NCBI RefSeq assembly: GCF_003054705.1
Contig: NZ_QAYX01000021.1
Coordinates: forward strand, 372,001 to 436,000
Length of the DNA: 64,000 bases
Reading direction: 5' to 3'
Source of the DNA: Opitutus sp. ER46
GTDB lineage: Bacteria > Verrucomicrobiota > Verrucomicrobiia > Opitutales > Opitutaceae
Under the pieces are notes generated by a model. The model had not been told where the DNA came from and made no database searches. It was given only the letters and a program-made list of their open reading frames with translations. Shown here piece by piece: positions 44,382 to 53,586 of the stretch. A program made the translations under genes and the position numbers. How positions within the stretch are numbered: the stretch's first letter is position 1; each line of letters begins with the position of its first letter.

Positions 44382-44560
44382 AACGCTTGCTCGTCTGCGC
44401 GGCGTTGCTCTTCGGCGGTTGCCAGACCGTGCGCCTCGACAACGCGGCACGGCTCGCCGCGCGCCCCGATTTTCCCGCTGCCAAAGCCGCTGCGCCCGAG
44501 TGGTGCCGCGATGCGATGAAGACGATCAACCAGCTCGAATACCAACTCGAACGCCGATGA
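44378..44560 (+). CDS. Small phage lipoprotein, outer-spanin candidate
   Basis: 60 residues with a lipoprotein signal (KRLLVCAALLFGGC; lipobox FGGC). The mature part is short and polar (QTVRLDNAARLAARPDFPAA). Its ATG overlaps the stop of the preceding gene and its TGA overlaps the following ATG by 4 bases. Together with 44208-44381 it may span the envelope for lysis. Confidence 0.6.
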   Translation: MKRLLVCAALLFGGCQTVRLDNAARLAARPDFPAAKAAAPEWCRDAMKTINQLEYQLERR

Positions 44561-44982
44561 CTGCGCTCCCCCTTTTCGCCCAGATGCCCGCGCCCGATTC
44601 CGCCCAGGCGATCGGCTGGCTCGCGCTCGCGGTGTTCTGCGCGATCGGAGGCATCAATCAGGTGCTCAAGTTCACGGACCGTTTCCGGGAGACCCCGCCC
44701 TCGCATCAGACTTACGCGACGAAGACCGAACACGCTCAGCTCGCCGAAAAGCTCGATACCGAACTCGGGCGCGAGCGCGGGTCGCGCAAGAAGATGCACG
44801 AGGAGATCTCGAAGATGCAGAGCGACATCTCGGCGATCAGCACGGACAACCACGCCCAGAGCAAGGACCTCGCGGATCTGAAGCGGCAGATTTCGGCGAC
44901 CGAACAGCGCATCGACGCCGTGCCGATGCGCACGATCCAGCTCCTGCGCGAGACGCAGCAGCTCCACAGCTCCAAATCATGA
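44557..44982 (+). CDS. Phage membrane-anchored coiled-coil protein (DUF2730-like)
   Basis: 141 residues from ATG 44557. One hydrophobic span (IGWLALAVFCAIGGINQVLK) then a long coiled coil (KKMHEEISKMQSDISAISTD; LADLKRQISATEQRIDAV). This is the shape of DUF2730/Mu gp25-type proteins located just before the terminase genes of Mu-like phages. Overlaps both neighbours by 4 bases. Confidence 0.6.
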   Translation: MTALPLFAQMPAPDSAQAIGWLALAVFCAIGGINQVLKFTDRFRETPPSHQTYATKTEHAQLAEKLDTELGRERGSRKKMHEEISKMQSDISAISTDNHAQSKDLADLKRQISATEQRIDAVPMRTIQLLRETQQLHSSKS

Positions 44983-45230
44983 CGACGCTGCTGATCGACA
45001 TTCTCCTCGCGCTCAAAGGGGCGGACAAGTTTGGCCTCCCGCTCGACAACCTCCTGGTTGACCTGCGGCGCGGGCGGCACCGGAGCCTGAGCGTCCCCCA
45101 GCTTGAGAGCGCCCTCCGCGATCTCGCCGATCGCAGTTTCACGACCCCGGTCGAAGCGACCCTGAGCGGCACCCGCTGGCGGATCACTGCCTTGGGTCTG
45201 TCCGCGCTCCAGGAGGAGGGGCTCGCGTGA
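44979..45230 (+). CDS. Small winged-helix-like phage protein
   Basis: 83 residues. SVPQLESALRDLADRSFTTPVEATLSGTRW followed by ITALGLSALQEEG gives a helix-turn-helix plus wing pattern (Mu gp26-like position). Preceded by an overlap and followed by another GTGA overlap at 45227-45230. Contains a strong AGGAGGAGGGG near its end that serves as ribosome-binding site for the next gene. Confidence 0.55.
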   Translation: MTTLLIDILLALKGADKFGLPLDNLLVDLRRGRHRSLSVPQLESALRDLADRSFTTPVEATLSGTRWRITALGLSALQEEGLA

Positions 45231-45496
45231 ATCCATTTTGCACGTCGCCAGCCGCAAACGGACGCACGCGTTGCGCGTGCGCAGGGGTGCGTACCCCATG
45301 CCTTCGGCACACCTCCGTAGTCCCTGCGCGGCGTGCGATCTTTGGCTACGGCGTTACCCAGCCGGCCGGTGCCCGAGCGTGGCCCACGGTTCTCTTCGCG
45401 CTCTCGCGCGTTCTCCGCCGTGTAAGCGATACGCCGGGTGCTTGCGCGCCCGACCAAGCTGCCGGCCGGCTGAATCCTTTGCCGAATGTCGCATGA
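45227..45496 (+). CDS. Possible cysteine-containing small phage protein
   Basis: 89 codons from GTG 45227, which overlaps the TGA of the upstream gene, and the stop at 45494-45496 overlaps the ATG of the terminase small subunit. A purine-rich AGGAGGAGGGG lies just upstream of the start. The peptide has six cysteines (CTSPAANGRTRCACAGVRTPC) and is Arg/Ala-rich. Coupling at both ends argues for translation; composition argues against a folded protein. Confidence 0.4.
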   Translation: MNPFCTSPAANGRTRCACAGVRTPCLRHTSVVPARRAIFGYGVTQPAGARAWPTVLFALSRVLRRVSDTPGACAPDQAAGRLNPLPNVA

Positions 45497-46017
45497 ACAA
45501 GAAACCACGCGGCGATTCGAAACTCGATGCGCTCACGCCGGAGCAGCAGGAGCTGCTCGCGGAGTGGCTGACGATCGAGAACGTCACCTATGCGGAGGCA
45601 CGCACGCGCGTGCAGGATCAGTTCGGCGTCTCCACGACGGCCTCGGCATTGCAATCCTTCTATTCGCGGTTTGCGGCGCCGTGGAAATACGCGCGGGCGC
45701 ATGGCGAGGCGGAGAACTTCGCCTCGCTGATGGAAGGGAAGTTCGACGCCGCCTCGATCAAGCGGGCGAAGCAGCTCGCGTTCGAGGCGCTCACCTCCCC
45801 GCAGCCCGACCTCAAGACGGCGCGTGCGCTGTTCAAACTGATCGGCGACTCGGCGAAGACCACCATCGCGAAGGAGCGCCTGGCACTCGACGACCGGAAG
45901 GTGAAGCTGCTCGAGGCCAAGGCTGCGTTGGCGGACAAGGCGACGGCGATCGTCAACAACCACGAGATCTCGGAGGAGGAGCAGGCCGCCCAGATGCGCG
46001 CGCTGTTCCGGATGTAA
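45493..46017 (+). CDS. Terminase small subunit-like protein (Mu gp27 position)
   Basis: 174 residues from ATG 45493. N-terminal HTH-like region (LTPEQQELLAEWLTIENVTY; then VSTTASALQSFYSRF) and a long charged helical C-terminus (TTIAKERLALDDRKVKLLEA). This is the architecture of DUF3486/Mu gp27 proteins, which recognise phage DNA for packaging. The gene is followed 2 bases later by the terminase large subunit. Confidence 0.65.
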   Translation: MNKKPRGDSKLDALTPEQQELLAEWLTIENVTYAEARTRVQDQFGVSTTASALQSFYSRFAAPWKYARAHGEAENFASLMEGKFDAASIKRAKQLAFEALTSPQPDLKTARALFKLIGDSAKTTIAKERLALDDRKVKLLEAKAALADKATAIVNNHEISEEEQAAQMRALFRM

Positions 46018-46019
46018 TA

Positions 46020-47576
46020 ATGGCCGACCGACGCAAAGACGCCTTCGAAAAGCTGCGGGGCAGTGTGGCGGCGGCTCAGGCTGCGGCTCTTTCCGATCCG
46101 CTCTGGAGCGCCGATCTCGCGACGCTTCGCGAACTGGCGGCCAAGCATGCGCTGGGCAAGACGCACAGCGGCTGGGTGAATCCGTACCCGAAGAAGGATC
46201 CGCGCTCACTCCTGCTCGAATACCAGTTCGCGAGCTTCCACGACGAGAGCCGGTTCAAGGCCGAGCTGCAGGCGCGCCAGACGGGCAAGGACTTCACAGG
46301 CCAGGGCGAGATCGCCGAGGACTGCCTGCGCCGGCCGGGCACCGATTGGATGATCGCGGCGCCGTCGGAGCGCCAATCGACCGACTCGCTCGACCAGGGC
46401 AAGATCTGGGCCGAGGCGTTCGGGCTGGCGATCGAGAGCTACGACATCAAGCGCGAGGGGCTGCATCCCGAGGCGCTGCTGAAGAGCGCGGAGATCGTCT
46501 ACAGCAACCGGTCGCGCGTGCGCGCCGTGCCCGGCAAGCCCGACACCGTGCGCGGCCGGAGCGCGAACATCTACCTCACGGAGTTCGACTTCTTCGAGAA
46601 CGCGGAAGCCACGTGGCGCGCGATCCTGCCCTCGATCACGAATCCTCTCCGAGGCGGCGAGAAGAAGGTGCGGCTCAAGACGACGCCGAACGGTTTTGGC
46701 GGCGCGATGCATCGCATCTGGACGAAGGAGGACAAGCGCATGCGCTGGTCCCGCCGGCTCGTCACCATCTATCACGCGGTGCTGATGGGGCTGCCCGTCG
46801 ATATCGAGCAGATCCGCGAAGCGCTCGACGACGCCGACGGCTGGGCTCAGGAGTTCGAGTGCCTGTTCCTCGATCAGGCGACGGTGCTCCTCCCTTACGA
46901 GTTGATCGCCACCTGCGAGAGTACCGAGGCGACGACGACGATCGGCCCCGACTTCTGGGAGTCTGCCGCTCGCCGGCCGGTGTTCATCGGCTGGGACTTC
47001 GCACGGAAGAAGGATCTCTCGGTGCCGTGGACGATCGAGCGCGTCGGCGACGTGCTGCAGACCCGCGAGATCGAGGAGTTTCGGAAGATGAGCACGCCGG
47101 CGCAGTTCAACGCGATGGCGCCGAAGATCGAGTCAGCCACCCGCGTGTGCGTCGACTACACGGGCCCAGGCATCGGCCTCGGCGATCTGCTGGTCGAGCG
47201 TTTCGGCGAGTACAAACCATCCGAGGACAAGTTCGGGAAGATCGAGCTGTGCACGTTCACGCCCGCGCTGAAGCGCGAGCTGTTCCCGGCGCTGAAGGTC
47301 GCCTTCGAGCAGCGCCGGCTGCGGGTGCCGGTCAACCGGGCTGTCCGGGAAGATCTGCACGCCATGCAGCGGATCGTGACCGGCAGCGGCGATGTGACTT
47401 ACCGCGCGCCGCACTCCGACGATGGCCACAGCGATCGCTGCACGGCCCTCGCGCTGGCGCTGCGTGCCGCTTCGGGCGGCGTGAGCGACGGTGCATTCAC
47501 GGCGGCAACTCTCGCCGCGGTTCAGCTCGGCCGGCCCAACGGGGCCTTGTTCCCACGTCCGGAGATCCGGCTATGA
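46020..47576 (+). CDS. Terminase large subunit (Mu gp28-like)
   Basis: 518 residues. ATPase part: LQARQTGKDFTGQGE as the Walker-A-like block (near residue 84-95) and IYLTEFDFFENAEATW as the Walker B region. RNase-H-like nuclease part: VFIGWDFARKKDLSV near residue 320, then CVDYTGPGIGLGDLL and HSDRCTALALALRA with the late acidic residues. It packages DNA into proheads headful-fashion. In Mu-like phages, this gene precedes the portal gene, as here (overlap of 4 bases). Confidence 0.88.
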   Translation: MADRRKDAFEKLRGSVAAAQAAALSDPLWSADLATLRELAAKHALGKTHSGWVNPYPKKDPRSLLLEYQFASFHDESRFKAELQARQTGKDFTGQGEIAEDCLRRPGTDWMIAAPSERQSTDSLDQGKIWAEAFGLAIESYDIKREGLHPEALLKSAEIVYSNRSRVRAVPGKPDTVRGRSANIYLTEFDFFENAEATWRAILPSITNPLRGGEKKVRLKTTPNGFGGAMHRIWTKEDKRMRWSRRLVTIYHAVLMGLPVDIEQIREALDDADGWAQEFECLFLDQATVLLPYELIATCESTEATTTIGPDFWESAARRPVFIGWDFARKKDLSVPWTIERVGDVLQTREIEEFRKMSTPAQFNAMAPKIESATRVCVDYTGPGIGLGDLLVERFGEYKPSEDKFGKIELCTFTPALKRELFPALKVAFEQRRLRVPVNRAVREDLHAMQRIVTGSGDVTYRAPHSDDGHSDRCTALALALRAASGGVSDGAFTAATLAAVQLGRPNGALFPRPEIRL

Positions 47577-49381
47577 AATCACCCATCCTTGCCAAGTTCG
47601 TCCAGGCGGCAGCGCGCAAACTCGGCGTCGGCCTGATTTCCGCGCCGGTGTCGGTCCCGTCCGCCGGAGAGTTCTACGGCAACTTCTTCGCGACCCGCCG
47701 CATGTCTCCCGCCGAGGTGCGCATGACGCTGGAGCAGGCCGCCCAGGGCAGCATCCAGGCGCAATGGGAGCTGTTCGCGATGATGGAGGACACGTGGCCC
47801 CGGCTCGCAAAGAACCTCTCCGAACTGCGCCGGGCCGCCGCGCGGGCAACGTATGCCGTGCAGCCATACGCGGACCGTGGCACGACGCCGACGACCACCG
47901 CGAAGGACAAGGCGGCCCTGGTCGAGAAGTCCATGCGCCAGTGGTGGCCGCGTCCAGGCACGCTGGAGCTGGGGTTCGAAGACACGCTGTTTCACGGGCT
48001 GGATGCGTTTGGTAAAGGTGTGTCGGTCCTGGAGGTGCAGTGGCAGCAGTTGCCGGGTGCGCTCGTGCCGCGCTGTGCGCATGTCCTGTCTTCGCGTGCA
48101 TACGGGTGGAACGCCGATTGCACCGAGCTTGGGCTGGCAGGCGCCGACGGACAAACGTGGCAGCCTTTCCCGCCGGGGCACTTCCTCGTGGGTATCTGGT
48201 ACGCGCGCACAGGTGCGCCGGCTGCGACGGCCGTGCTGCGGGTGCTCGCTCCCTTCTGGGCGGGTGTGACGTTCGGCTGGGAGTGGTTGCTGTCGACCGC
48301 CCAGATCTTCGGGGTTCCCTTCCGCTGGGCGACGTTCGACAAGAATCATCCCGAGCTGGGCGCCGTGCTGCGGGACATGCTGGCGGCCATGGGTGCGAGC
48401 GGCTACGGCGCGTTCCCGGACGGCACGAAGCTTGAGTTCAAGGAAGCCGCCACAAACGCCCAGGGGAATCCGCAGGTCGTGCTGCAGGAGCTGGCGAATC
48501 AGGCCTGCGACCTTGTGATCCTCGGCCAGGAACTCTCGGGCGCCGCCCAAGCGGCAGGCCTCGGCGGCGGTGCCGCCGGGTTGCAGCAGAGCGTCCGTGC
48601 GGACCGGCTGCAGGACGCCGCGCAGTGGTGCGCCAACTTGCTCAACTACCAGCTCGTCCCGGCCGTGCTGCGCGCCAACTGGGGCAACACCGAGGAACCG
48701 CCGACGATCGTCCCGGATCTCGATGCCGAGCCGGATCCGGTGAAGCTGGCCCAGCGCGACGAACTCCTGCTCCGAGCGGGCGTCGCCATGCCCCGCGCGT
48801 GGTTCTACGAGCGCCATGGCATCCCCGAGCCCATTGCCGGAGAGGCGGTCATAGCCGGCTCGGCCCGCGCCGCCGCCGCCCCAGCGGCTCCCGGCGAAGA
48901 TGGCGAGGGTGATCCGAAAGACCCGGATAGCCCGGAGGACATCGCCGAGGATACCGCCGAGGCCGATTCGGCCGACAAAAACGCCACCAAGGCTGGAGGC
49001 CGAGGAATCGCTTTAAACGCGTTGGCGGGTACGAAGACCCCAGCCGGAGGGCCAAAGGGGCGTAAACAAGCCGTGCAAGGCCCGTGCAAGGCCGTGGCGG
49101 CGAAGGATCCGGGGCTACTTTCACCCCTGTTCGACGCAAAGGCGCTCCGCGAGATCGTCCTTTCCCGCGCCGACGAGATCGGGCCGGTCCTGGACAAGTT
49201 CGAGGCTGCGCTCGCGATCTCCGATCCCGAGCAGCGGGCTGCCGCCTGCCGTGCCCTGCAGGAGTCGCTGCCCGCGTCCCTCCGGCGGATCTCCCCCGCG
49301 TCGCCGCTGGCGACCGCCATCGCCAACGCCACGAGCACGGCTGCCGTCGCCGCTGCCGTCGAAACCGCTTCGAAACCCTGA
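47573..49381 (+). CDS. Portal protein (DUF935, Mu gp29-like)
   Basis: 602 residues from ATG 47573. SPAEVRMTLEQAAQGSIQAQ, ELFAMMEDTWPRLAKNLSEL, FHGLDAFGKGVSVLEVQW and WEWLLSTAQIFGVPFRWATF are the usual DUF935 blocks; LVILGQELSGAAQAAG follows, and then the wing domain. The C-terminal 170 residues (Ala/Pro/Glu-rich linker from GEDGEGDPKDPDSPED to the end) are longer than in Mu gp29. The portal forms a dodecameric ring at the head vertex. Overlaps the terminase gene by 4 bases. Confidence 0.87.
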   Translation: MKSPILAKFVQAAARKLGVGLISAPVSVPSAGEFYGNFFATRRMSPAEVRMTLEQAAQGSIQAQWELFAMMEDTWPRLAKNLSELRRAAARATYAVQPYADRGTTPTTTAKDKAALVEKSMRQWWPRPGTLELGFEDTLFHGLDAFGKGVSVLEVQWQQLPGALVPRCAHVLSSRAYGWNADCTELGLAGADGQTWQPFPPGHFLVGIWYARTGAPAATAVLRVLAPFWAGVTFGWEWLLSTAQIFGVPFRWATFDKNHPELGAVLRDMLAAMGASGYGAFPDGTKLEFKEAATNAQGNPQVVLQELANQACDLVILGQELSGAAQAAGLGGGAAGLQQSVRADRLQDAAQWCANLLNYQLVPAVLRANWGNTEEPPTIVPDLDAEPDPVKLAQRDELLLRAGVAMPRAWFYERHGIPEPIAGEAVIAGSARAAAAPAAPGEDGEGDPKDPDSPEDIAEDTAEADSADKNATKAGGRGIALNALAGTKTPAGGPKGRKQAVQGPCKAVAAKDPGLLSPLFDAKALREIVLSRADEIGPVLDKFEAALAISDPEQRAAACRALQESLPASLRRISPASPLATAIANATSTAAVAAAVETASKP

Positions 49382-49384
49382 CCC

Positions 49385-51307
49385 ATGCCCGACCACGTAC
49401 CCGTCAAATCCGAGCCGATCACGGCGCGCATGCCCGCCCTCGAGTTGCCGCAGAGCGACCAATTGCCAGCAGAGATCATGTCGTTCCCCGCCGGGGTACA
49501 CACGATCAACGCCAAGCAGGCCGGCAAGGCGATCAACACGTCCGTCCAGGTCGATGCCCAGACCGCCGCGGTCATGCAGGCGACGCTTGAGGCCCACATG
49601 GCGGCGTCTCCGCAGAAGCCGTATTTCGACTTCGACCACGACGACAAGGACGCGAGCGCCTGGCCAAAGGCGTTTCGCTGGGAAGACGGCAGCAACGGCC
49701 GGCCCGCCGGCGTGTATGCCGCGGTCGAATGGAGCGGCTCCGGATCCGCCGCGATCGCCGGCAAGGACTACCGGTCCTTCTCGCCCGTGTTCTACGTCGA
49801 CGAGCGGAAGCCCGCTCGCGTCACCGGCGCGCCGTTGAACATGGGCGGCCTCGTGAACTCTCCCGCGTTCAAGAAACAGGCCCCGATCTGGGCCAAGGAC
49901 ACCCTCTCGGCGGCGCAGCCGCCAAACCAAAACCATACGCATATGCCCGACAAAACCGATACGACTCCGGGCGCCACGCCCTCACCGGCTGCCGCCTCCG
50001 ATACCTCCGCCATCCAGGCGAAGGAGCAGATCAGCGCCCTGCAGACGCAGGTCCAGGCGCTCCAGGCCAAGGACACCGAGCGCCGGAAGACCGATGCCAA
50101 GGCCGCCGTTGACGCCGCCGTGGCGCGCGGTGCGCTGCCGCCGAAGGACACGGCGATCCAGGCGAAGTGGACCGGTCTGATCGAGGCCGATCCGGCGAAT
50201 GCCGATCTCCTCGCCGCCATGCCCGGCACGTCGCTGCTGACGCCGGTCACCCAGCCGGGCGGTCACGTCCAGGCGAAGGATAACCTCGTCGAGTGCCTCA
50301 AGAAACTGAAGGCCGAACAGGATGTGGATACGCGTTCCGCGATCTACGCGAAGGAGGTCTCGCCGCTGTTCCGCGATTCGGAGTTCCGCATGGGCCCGAT
50401 CCTCGCGGCGAACTCGCTCGGCACTCTGTCGGGCGAACTGATCACCCAGCGGTCGTTGACGCTCCTCAAGCGTGCGTTCCCCGCGCTCTTCGCAATCTCC
50501 ACCAATTTCACGAATGAGGCGGCGTCGTTCGGTCAGACGGTGAAGGCGCGTCTGCGGACGATTCCGACGGTCACCGACTACAACGTTCTCACCGGCTATG
50601 CTACCAGCGACGCCAGTGCCGTGGACGTGCCGGTCGTGATCGATGGCCACAAGGCGGTGCAGATTGCGTTCAACGCGAACGAACTCGGTTCGACCTCCCG
50701 CGATCTCTTCGCGGAGCAGACCGAGGGCGCTCACGTCGCGATCGGTGGCGATCTCGTCGACGCGCTGCTGGCGGTGATCACGGCCGCGAACTTCGCGAAC
50801 GGCACCGTGCAGGCCGTCGCCGGCTTCGGCCGGCCGACCATGACGGCGATCGCGAAGGCGCTCACGACCCGGTTCGCCCCGCGCGCCGGCCGGTTCGCGA
50901 TGCTGAATCTCGATTACTACGAGAAGCTCGGCCAGGACGCGTCGATCGTGTCGCTCGCGACCTATCAGAAGGCCGAGATCATCACCGAGAACCAGCTGCC
51001 GCCGGTGGCCGGCCTGCTCCCGATCGAAGTGCAGAACTTCCCGACGGTGGGCAACCTCACCGGATTCGCCGGCACGCCGGACGCGCTCGCTCTGAGCACG
51101 CGTCTGCCGAACGACTACACGCAGGCGATGCCCGACGTGCCGTCGAACGGCTCGGTCCAGATCGTCAAAAATCCCGACACTGGCATCGCCGTGATGCTTG
51201 TCCGGTTCATCGACCACAAGCTGGGCGCCGCGGTGTGGCGCGTCGCGTACATGCGCGGTGCCGCCAAGGGGCAGGCCGCCAGCGGCCAGCGCATCACCTC
51301 GGCCTGA
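49385..51307 (+). CDS. Fused head maturation protease, scaffold and major capsid protein
   Basis: 640 residues in one frame. N-terminal part (1 to about 170) has Mu protein I-type protease features: YFDFDHDDKDASAWPKAF, GVYAAVEWSGSGSAAI, YRSFSPVFYVD and GLVNSPAF. The middle (about 195-265) is a coiled-coil/polar scaffold (AIQAKEQISALQTQVQALQA). From about residue 300 the major head protein follows (FAISTNFTNEAASFGQTVK; AGRFAMLNLDYYEKLG; AVMLVRFIDHKLGAAVWR). In Mu, protease/scaffold (I/Z) and head protein (T) are separate genes. No internal stop is present; an internal start for capsid alone is possible (ATG 49943, MPDKTD). Confidence 0.82.
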   Translation: MPDHVPVKSEPITARMPALELPQSDQLPAEIMSFPAGVHTINAKQAGKAINTSVQVDAQTAAVMQATLEAHMAASPQKPYFDFDHDDKDASAWPKAFRWEDGSNGRPAGVYAAVEWSGSGSAAIAGKDYRSFSPVFYVDERKPARVTGAPLNMGGLVNSPAFKKQAPIWAKDTLSAAQPPNQNHTHMPDKTDTTPGATPSPAAASDTSAIQAKEQISALQTQVQALQAKDTERRKTDAKAAVDAAVARGALPPKDTAIQAKWTGLIEADPANADLLAAMPGTSLLTPVTQPGGHVQAKDNLVECLKKLKAEQDVDTRSAIYAKEVSPLFRDSEFRMGPILAANSLGTLSGELITQRSLTLLKRAFPALFAISTNFTNEAASFGQTVKARLRTIPTVTDYNVLTGYATSDASAVDVPVVIDGHKAVQIAFNANELGSTSRDLFAEQTEGAHVAIGGDLVDALLAVITAANFANGTVQAVAGFGRPTMTAIAKALTTRFAPRAGRFAMLNLDYYEKLGQDASIVSLATYQKAEIITENQLPPVAGLLPIEVQNFPTVGNLTGFAGTPDALALSTRLPNDYTQAMPDVPSNGSVQIVKNPDTGIAVMLVRFIDHKLGAAVWRVAYMRGAAKGQAASGQRITSA

Positions 51308-51382
51308 TCGACCGGGTGAGTTCTTCGAGCTGCTCCGCGTCCGACGCGGGGCGGCTTTGTAGAGCCCACCACCGAACCACCC

Positions 51383-51814
51383 ATGCCCTGGATCACTCTC
51401 ACGATCGACGACCTGAACGACGCCCGCGCCGGCGCGCTCGTCACCGCCATGCGCACCAAGGCGCTTGCCGAAGGGCAGAGCGATCCGTCGCCACGCGTGA
51501 TCCAGATGGTCGTGGACGAGATCCGGCGCTGCATCGCGTTCGCACAGCAAACCCCGCTTGAGACGGATCCGACGACGATTCCGCAGGGCCTCCGCGAGAT
51601 GGCGGCGCAGAAGATCATTCGCGTGATGAAGGCGCGCCTCCTGCAGGCGCTCACTGACGACGAGAAGACGGCCGAGCAACTTTACCAGAAGCGCCTCGAG
51701 CAACTGACCCGCGCCGAGTGGCCGGTGGATAAGCCCGCGACGCCGCTCGATCCGTCTCCCGTCAACGCGTCCCTGACCGGGTACTTCGGCAGCGACACGA
51801 AGCAGCCGCTCTGA
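51383..51814 (+). CDS. Head completion protein (DUF1320/gp36-like)
   Basis: 143 residues. WITLTIDDLNDARAGALV, VVDEIRRCIAFAQQTPLE and GLREMAAQKIIRVMKARLLQ give the helical pattern of Mu gp36/DUF1320 proteins, which complete the head after packaging. It lies 75 bases after the capsid gene and 3 bases before the minor head protein. Confidence 0.65.
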   Translation: MPWITLTIDDLNDARAGALVTAMRTKALAEGQSDPSPRVIQMVVDEIRRCIAFAQQTPLETDPTTIPQGLREMAAQKIIRVMKARLLQALTDDEKTAEQLYQKRLEQLTRAEWPVDKPATPLDPSPVNASLTGYFGSDTKQPL

Positions 51815-51817
51815 GCC

Positions 51818-52987
51818 ATGCCGTTCTCGCAAGCCATGCCGTTCGAAGCCGCCGTCGACCGTCTCGGATCGAAGACGGCGATCGCGTCGACGCTGCGCTC
51901 CGACGAGTGGGCGGCGTTCGGCCTCGGACTGCGGGACCGCGCGTTCTTCTCCGCTGGGGTGGATTCGCTGCGCACGGTCGCGACGATGCAGCAGAAGATC
52001 GACGACGCGCTGCGGATCTCGGTCGACGCAAAGACGGCCTTCACCGATCGCGCGAAGTTCATTGCCGACATGCGCGCCACGCTCGGCGCGCTGCCGGGTG
52101 ACTCGAAGCAGTTGACGGACATCACGAGCACGACGCGTCTCGGACTGATCTACGATTTCCAACTGCAGGACGCCCGCGAGTTCGGACGGTGGCAGGCGTC
52201 ACAGGATCCGGATATCCTCAACGAGTTTCCTGCGCAGGAGCTGATCCGCGTCGAAGAGCGGGAAGAACCTCGCGACTGGGCCAATCGCTGGGCGGAAGCC
52301 GGCGGCAGCTTCTTCGACGGGCGCATGATCGCGCGGAAAGACGATCCGGTCTGGACGAAGATTTCCCGCTTCGGGCGCCCGTGGCCTCCGTACGACTTCG
52401 GCAGCGGAATGGGAATCGAGGACATCGATCGAGACGAAGCCGAGCAGCTCGGCCTCGTCGCTCCGGGCGAGCAGCTCGCGCCCCAGGAGGCCGACTTCAA
52501 CCAGGCACTCGAAGCCAGCGTTCCGAACGCCACGCCCGCGCTCCTGGACGGCTTCCGGGAAATCTTCGGCGATCAGGTCGACGTGAGTCCGGAGGGGCGG
52601 ATCGTTTGGCATGGCCAGCGCGTGCAGGATCTCGCCCGCGCAGCCGCGAGTGATGCCACTGCCGATCGCTCGCTCGATCTTGGCCGTGCGACGGCGGAAG
52701 CCGCCGCAAAGGCGAAGGCAATCGGTGCGGATCTCGGCGACGCTCGGCTCGTGATTGGCGCCAGCGATCTGCGCAGTGCCGCAGCCAAGCCGCTATCCCC
52801 GCTCGATGCGCAACTCGTTCCGCACGTGTGGCGGTCGCCTGACGGCGTGAGCGTTGGCGCGGATGGCGCGCTGGAGTTTTCGGCGCGGATGGTCGGCCGC
52901 ACCGTCCGCATTACCTTCGCCCCGACGATCGCCGGCGCCTGGACGGTGCGGTCGTTCACGTCCGCGAAGATCGGAGGCAAACTGTGA
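51818..52987 (+). CDS. Phage minor head (Mu F-like) protein
   Basis: 389 residues. N-terminal part resembles Mu gpF head morphogenesis proteins: LRDRAFFSAGVDSLRTVATM, RLGLIYDFQLQDAREFGRWQ, DDPVWTKISRFGRPWPPYDF and GSGMGIEDIDRDEAEQLGL. The C-terminal part has a beta-rich element (LEFSARMVGRTVRITFAPTI). It should sit inside the head near the portal. It overlaps the next gene by 4 bases. Confidence 0.75.
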   Translation: MPFSQAMPFEAAVDRLGSKTAIASTLRSDEWAAFGLGLRDRAFFSAGVDSLRTVATMQQKIDDALRISVDAKTAFTDRAKFIADMRATLGALPGDSKQLTDITSTTRLGLIYDFQLQDAREFGRWQASQDPDILNEFPAQELIRVEEREEPRDWANRWAEAGGSFFDGRMIARKDDPVWTKISRFGRPWPPYDFGSGMGIEDIDRDEAEQLGLVAPGEQLAPQEADFNQALEASVPNATPALLDGFREIFGDQVDVSPEGRIVWHGQRVQDLARAAASDATADRSLDLGRATAEAAAKAKAIGADLGDARLVIGASDLRSAAAKPLSPLDAQLVPHVWRSPDGVSVGADGALEFSARMVGRTVRITFAPTIAGAWTVRSFTSAKIGGKL

Positions 52988-53586
52988 GCACGACGATTAC
53001 GCGCGACACGGCCACGCCTGCGCTCGCCCGCATCTACGACCAGATCGCGCCCGGCCGCCGCAAGGCGCTGATGGGAGTCCTCGGTCGGCAAACCGAGAAG
53101 GAGTACCGTGCTTGGTTCCGTAGCCGGAACGCGGATTCGCCCAACAAGGAAGGTTTCCCCCGCTCGAATTTCTGGTCGAAACGCATTGCGAACGCGACGG
53201 CGTACGATCCGGCCAAGACGACGGACACGAAGGCTGTCGTCGTGATCTCCGACCCGGCGATCAAAGCGAAGGTGTACGGTGGAAGCTGGGGTGCGAAGGA
53301 GGCAAAGAATCTCGCGATCCCGCTGCGGGGTGAGGTGTACGGCGTGTTCCCGCGCGCGGGCACGATTCCGGGTCTGCGGTTCGTGCCCAGCCAGCGCGGT
53401 GGCAACACCGTCGGCTGGCTCGCGTCAGGCGAGGGCAAGGAAACCGTGTACTGGTGGCGGTTGCAGCGGCGCGTGACGGTGGCGGCCGATGCGCGCGCCC
53501 TGCCGCCGAAGAGTCGCGTCCAGAACGCGCTCTCGGCCCGCGCGCTCGCGTTCTTCTTTCGGCCGAAAGCGGGAGGTGTGTCGTGA
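52984..53586 (+). CDS. Virion morphogenesis (gpG-like) protein
   Basis: 200 residues. RRKALMGVLGRQTEKEYRAW, GFPRSNFWSKRIANATAYDP and KAVVVISDPAIKAKVYGG fit the phage virion morphogenesis family (PF05069-type) that helps tail completion. GTGA overlaps tie it to both neighbours. Confidence 0.7.
   Translation: MSTTITRDTATPALARIYDQIAPGRRKALMGVLGRQTEKEYRAWFRSRNADSPNKEGFPRSNFWSKRIANATAYDPAKTTDTKAVVVISDPAIKAKVYGGSWGAKEAKNLAIPLRGEVYGVFPRAGTIPGLRFVPSQRGGNTVGWLASGEGKETVYWWRLQRRVTVAADARALPPKSRVQNALSARALAFFFRPKAGGVS

Noticed and set aside
49982-52162. 726-codon minus frame opposite capsid and head genes
   Set aside because: Composition of a GC-rich shadow; the head genes are unambiguous.
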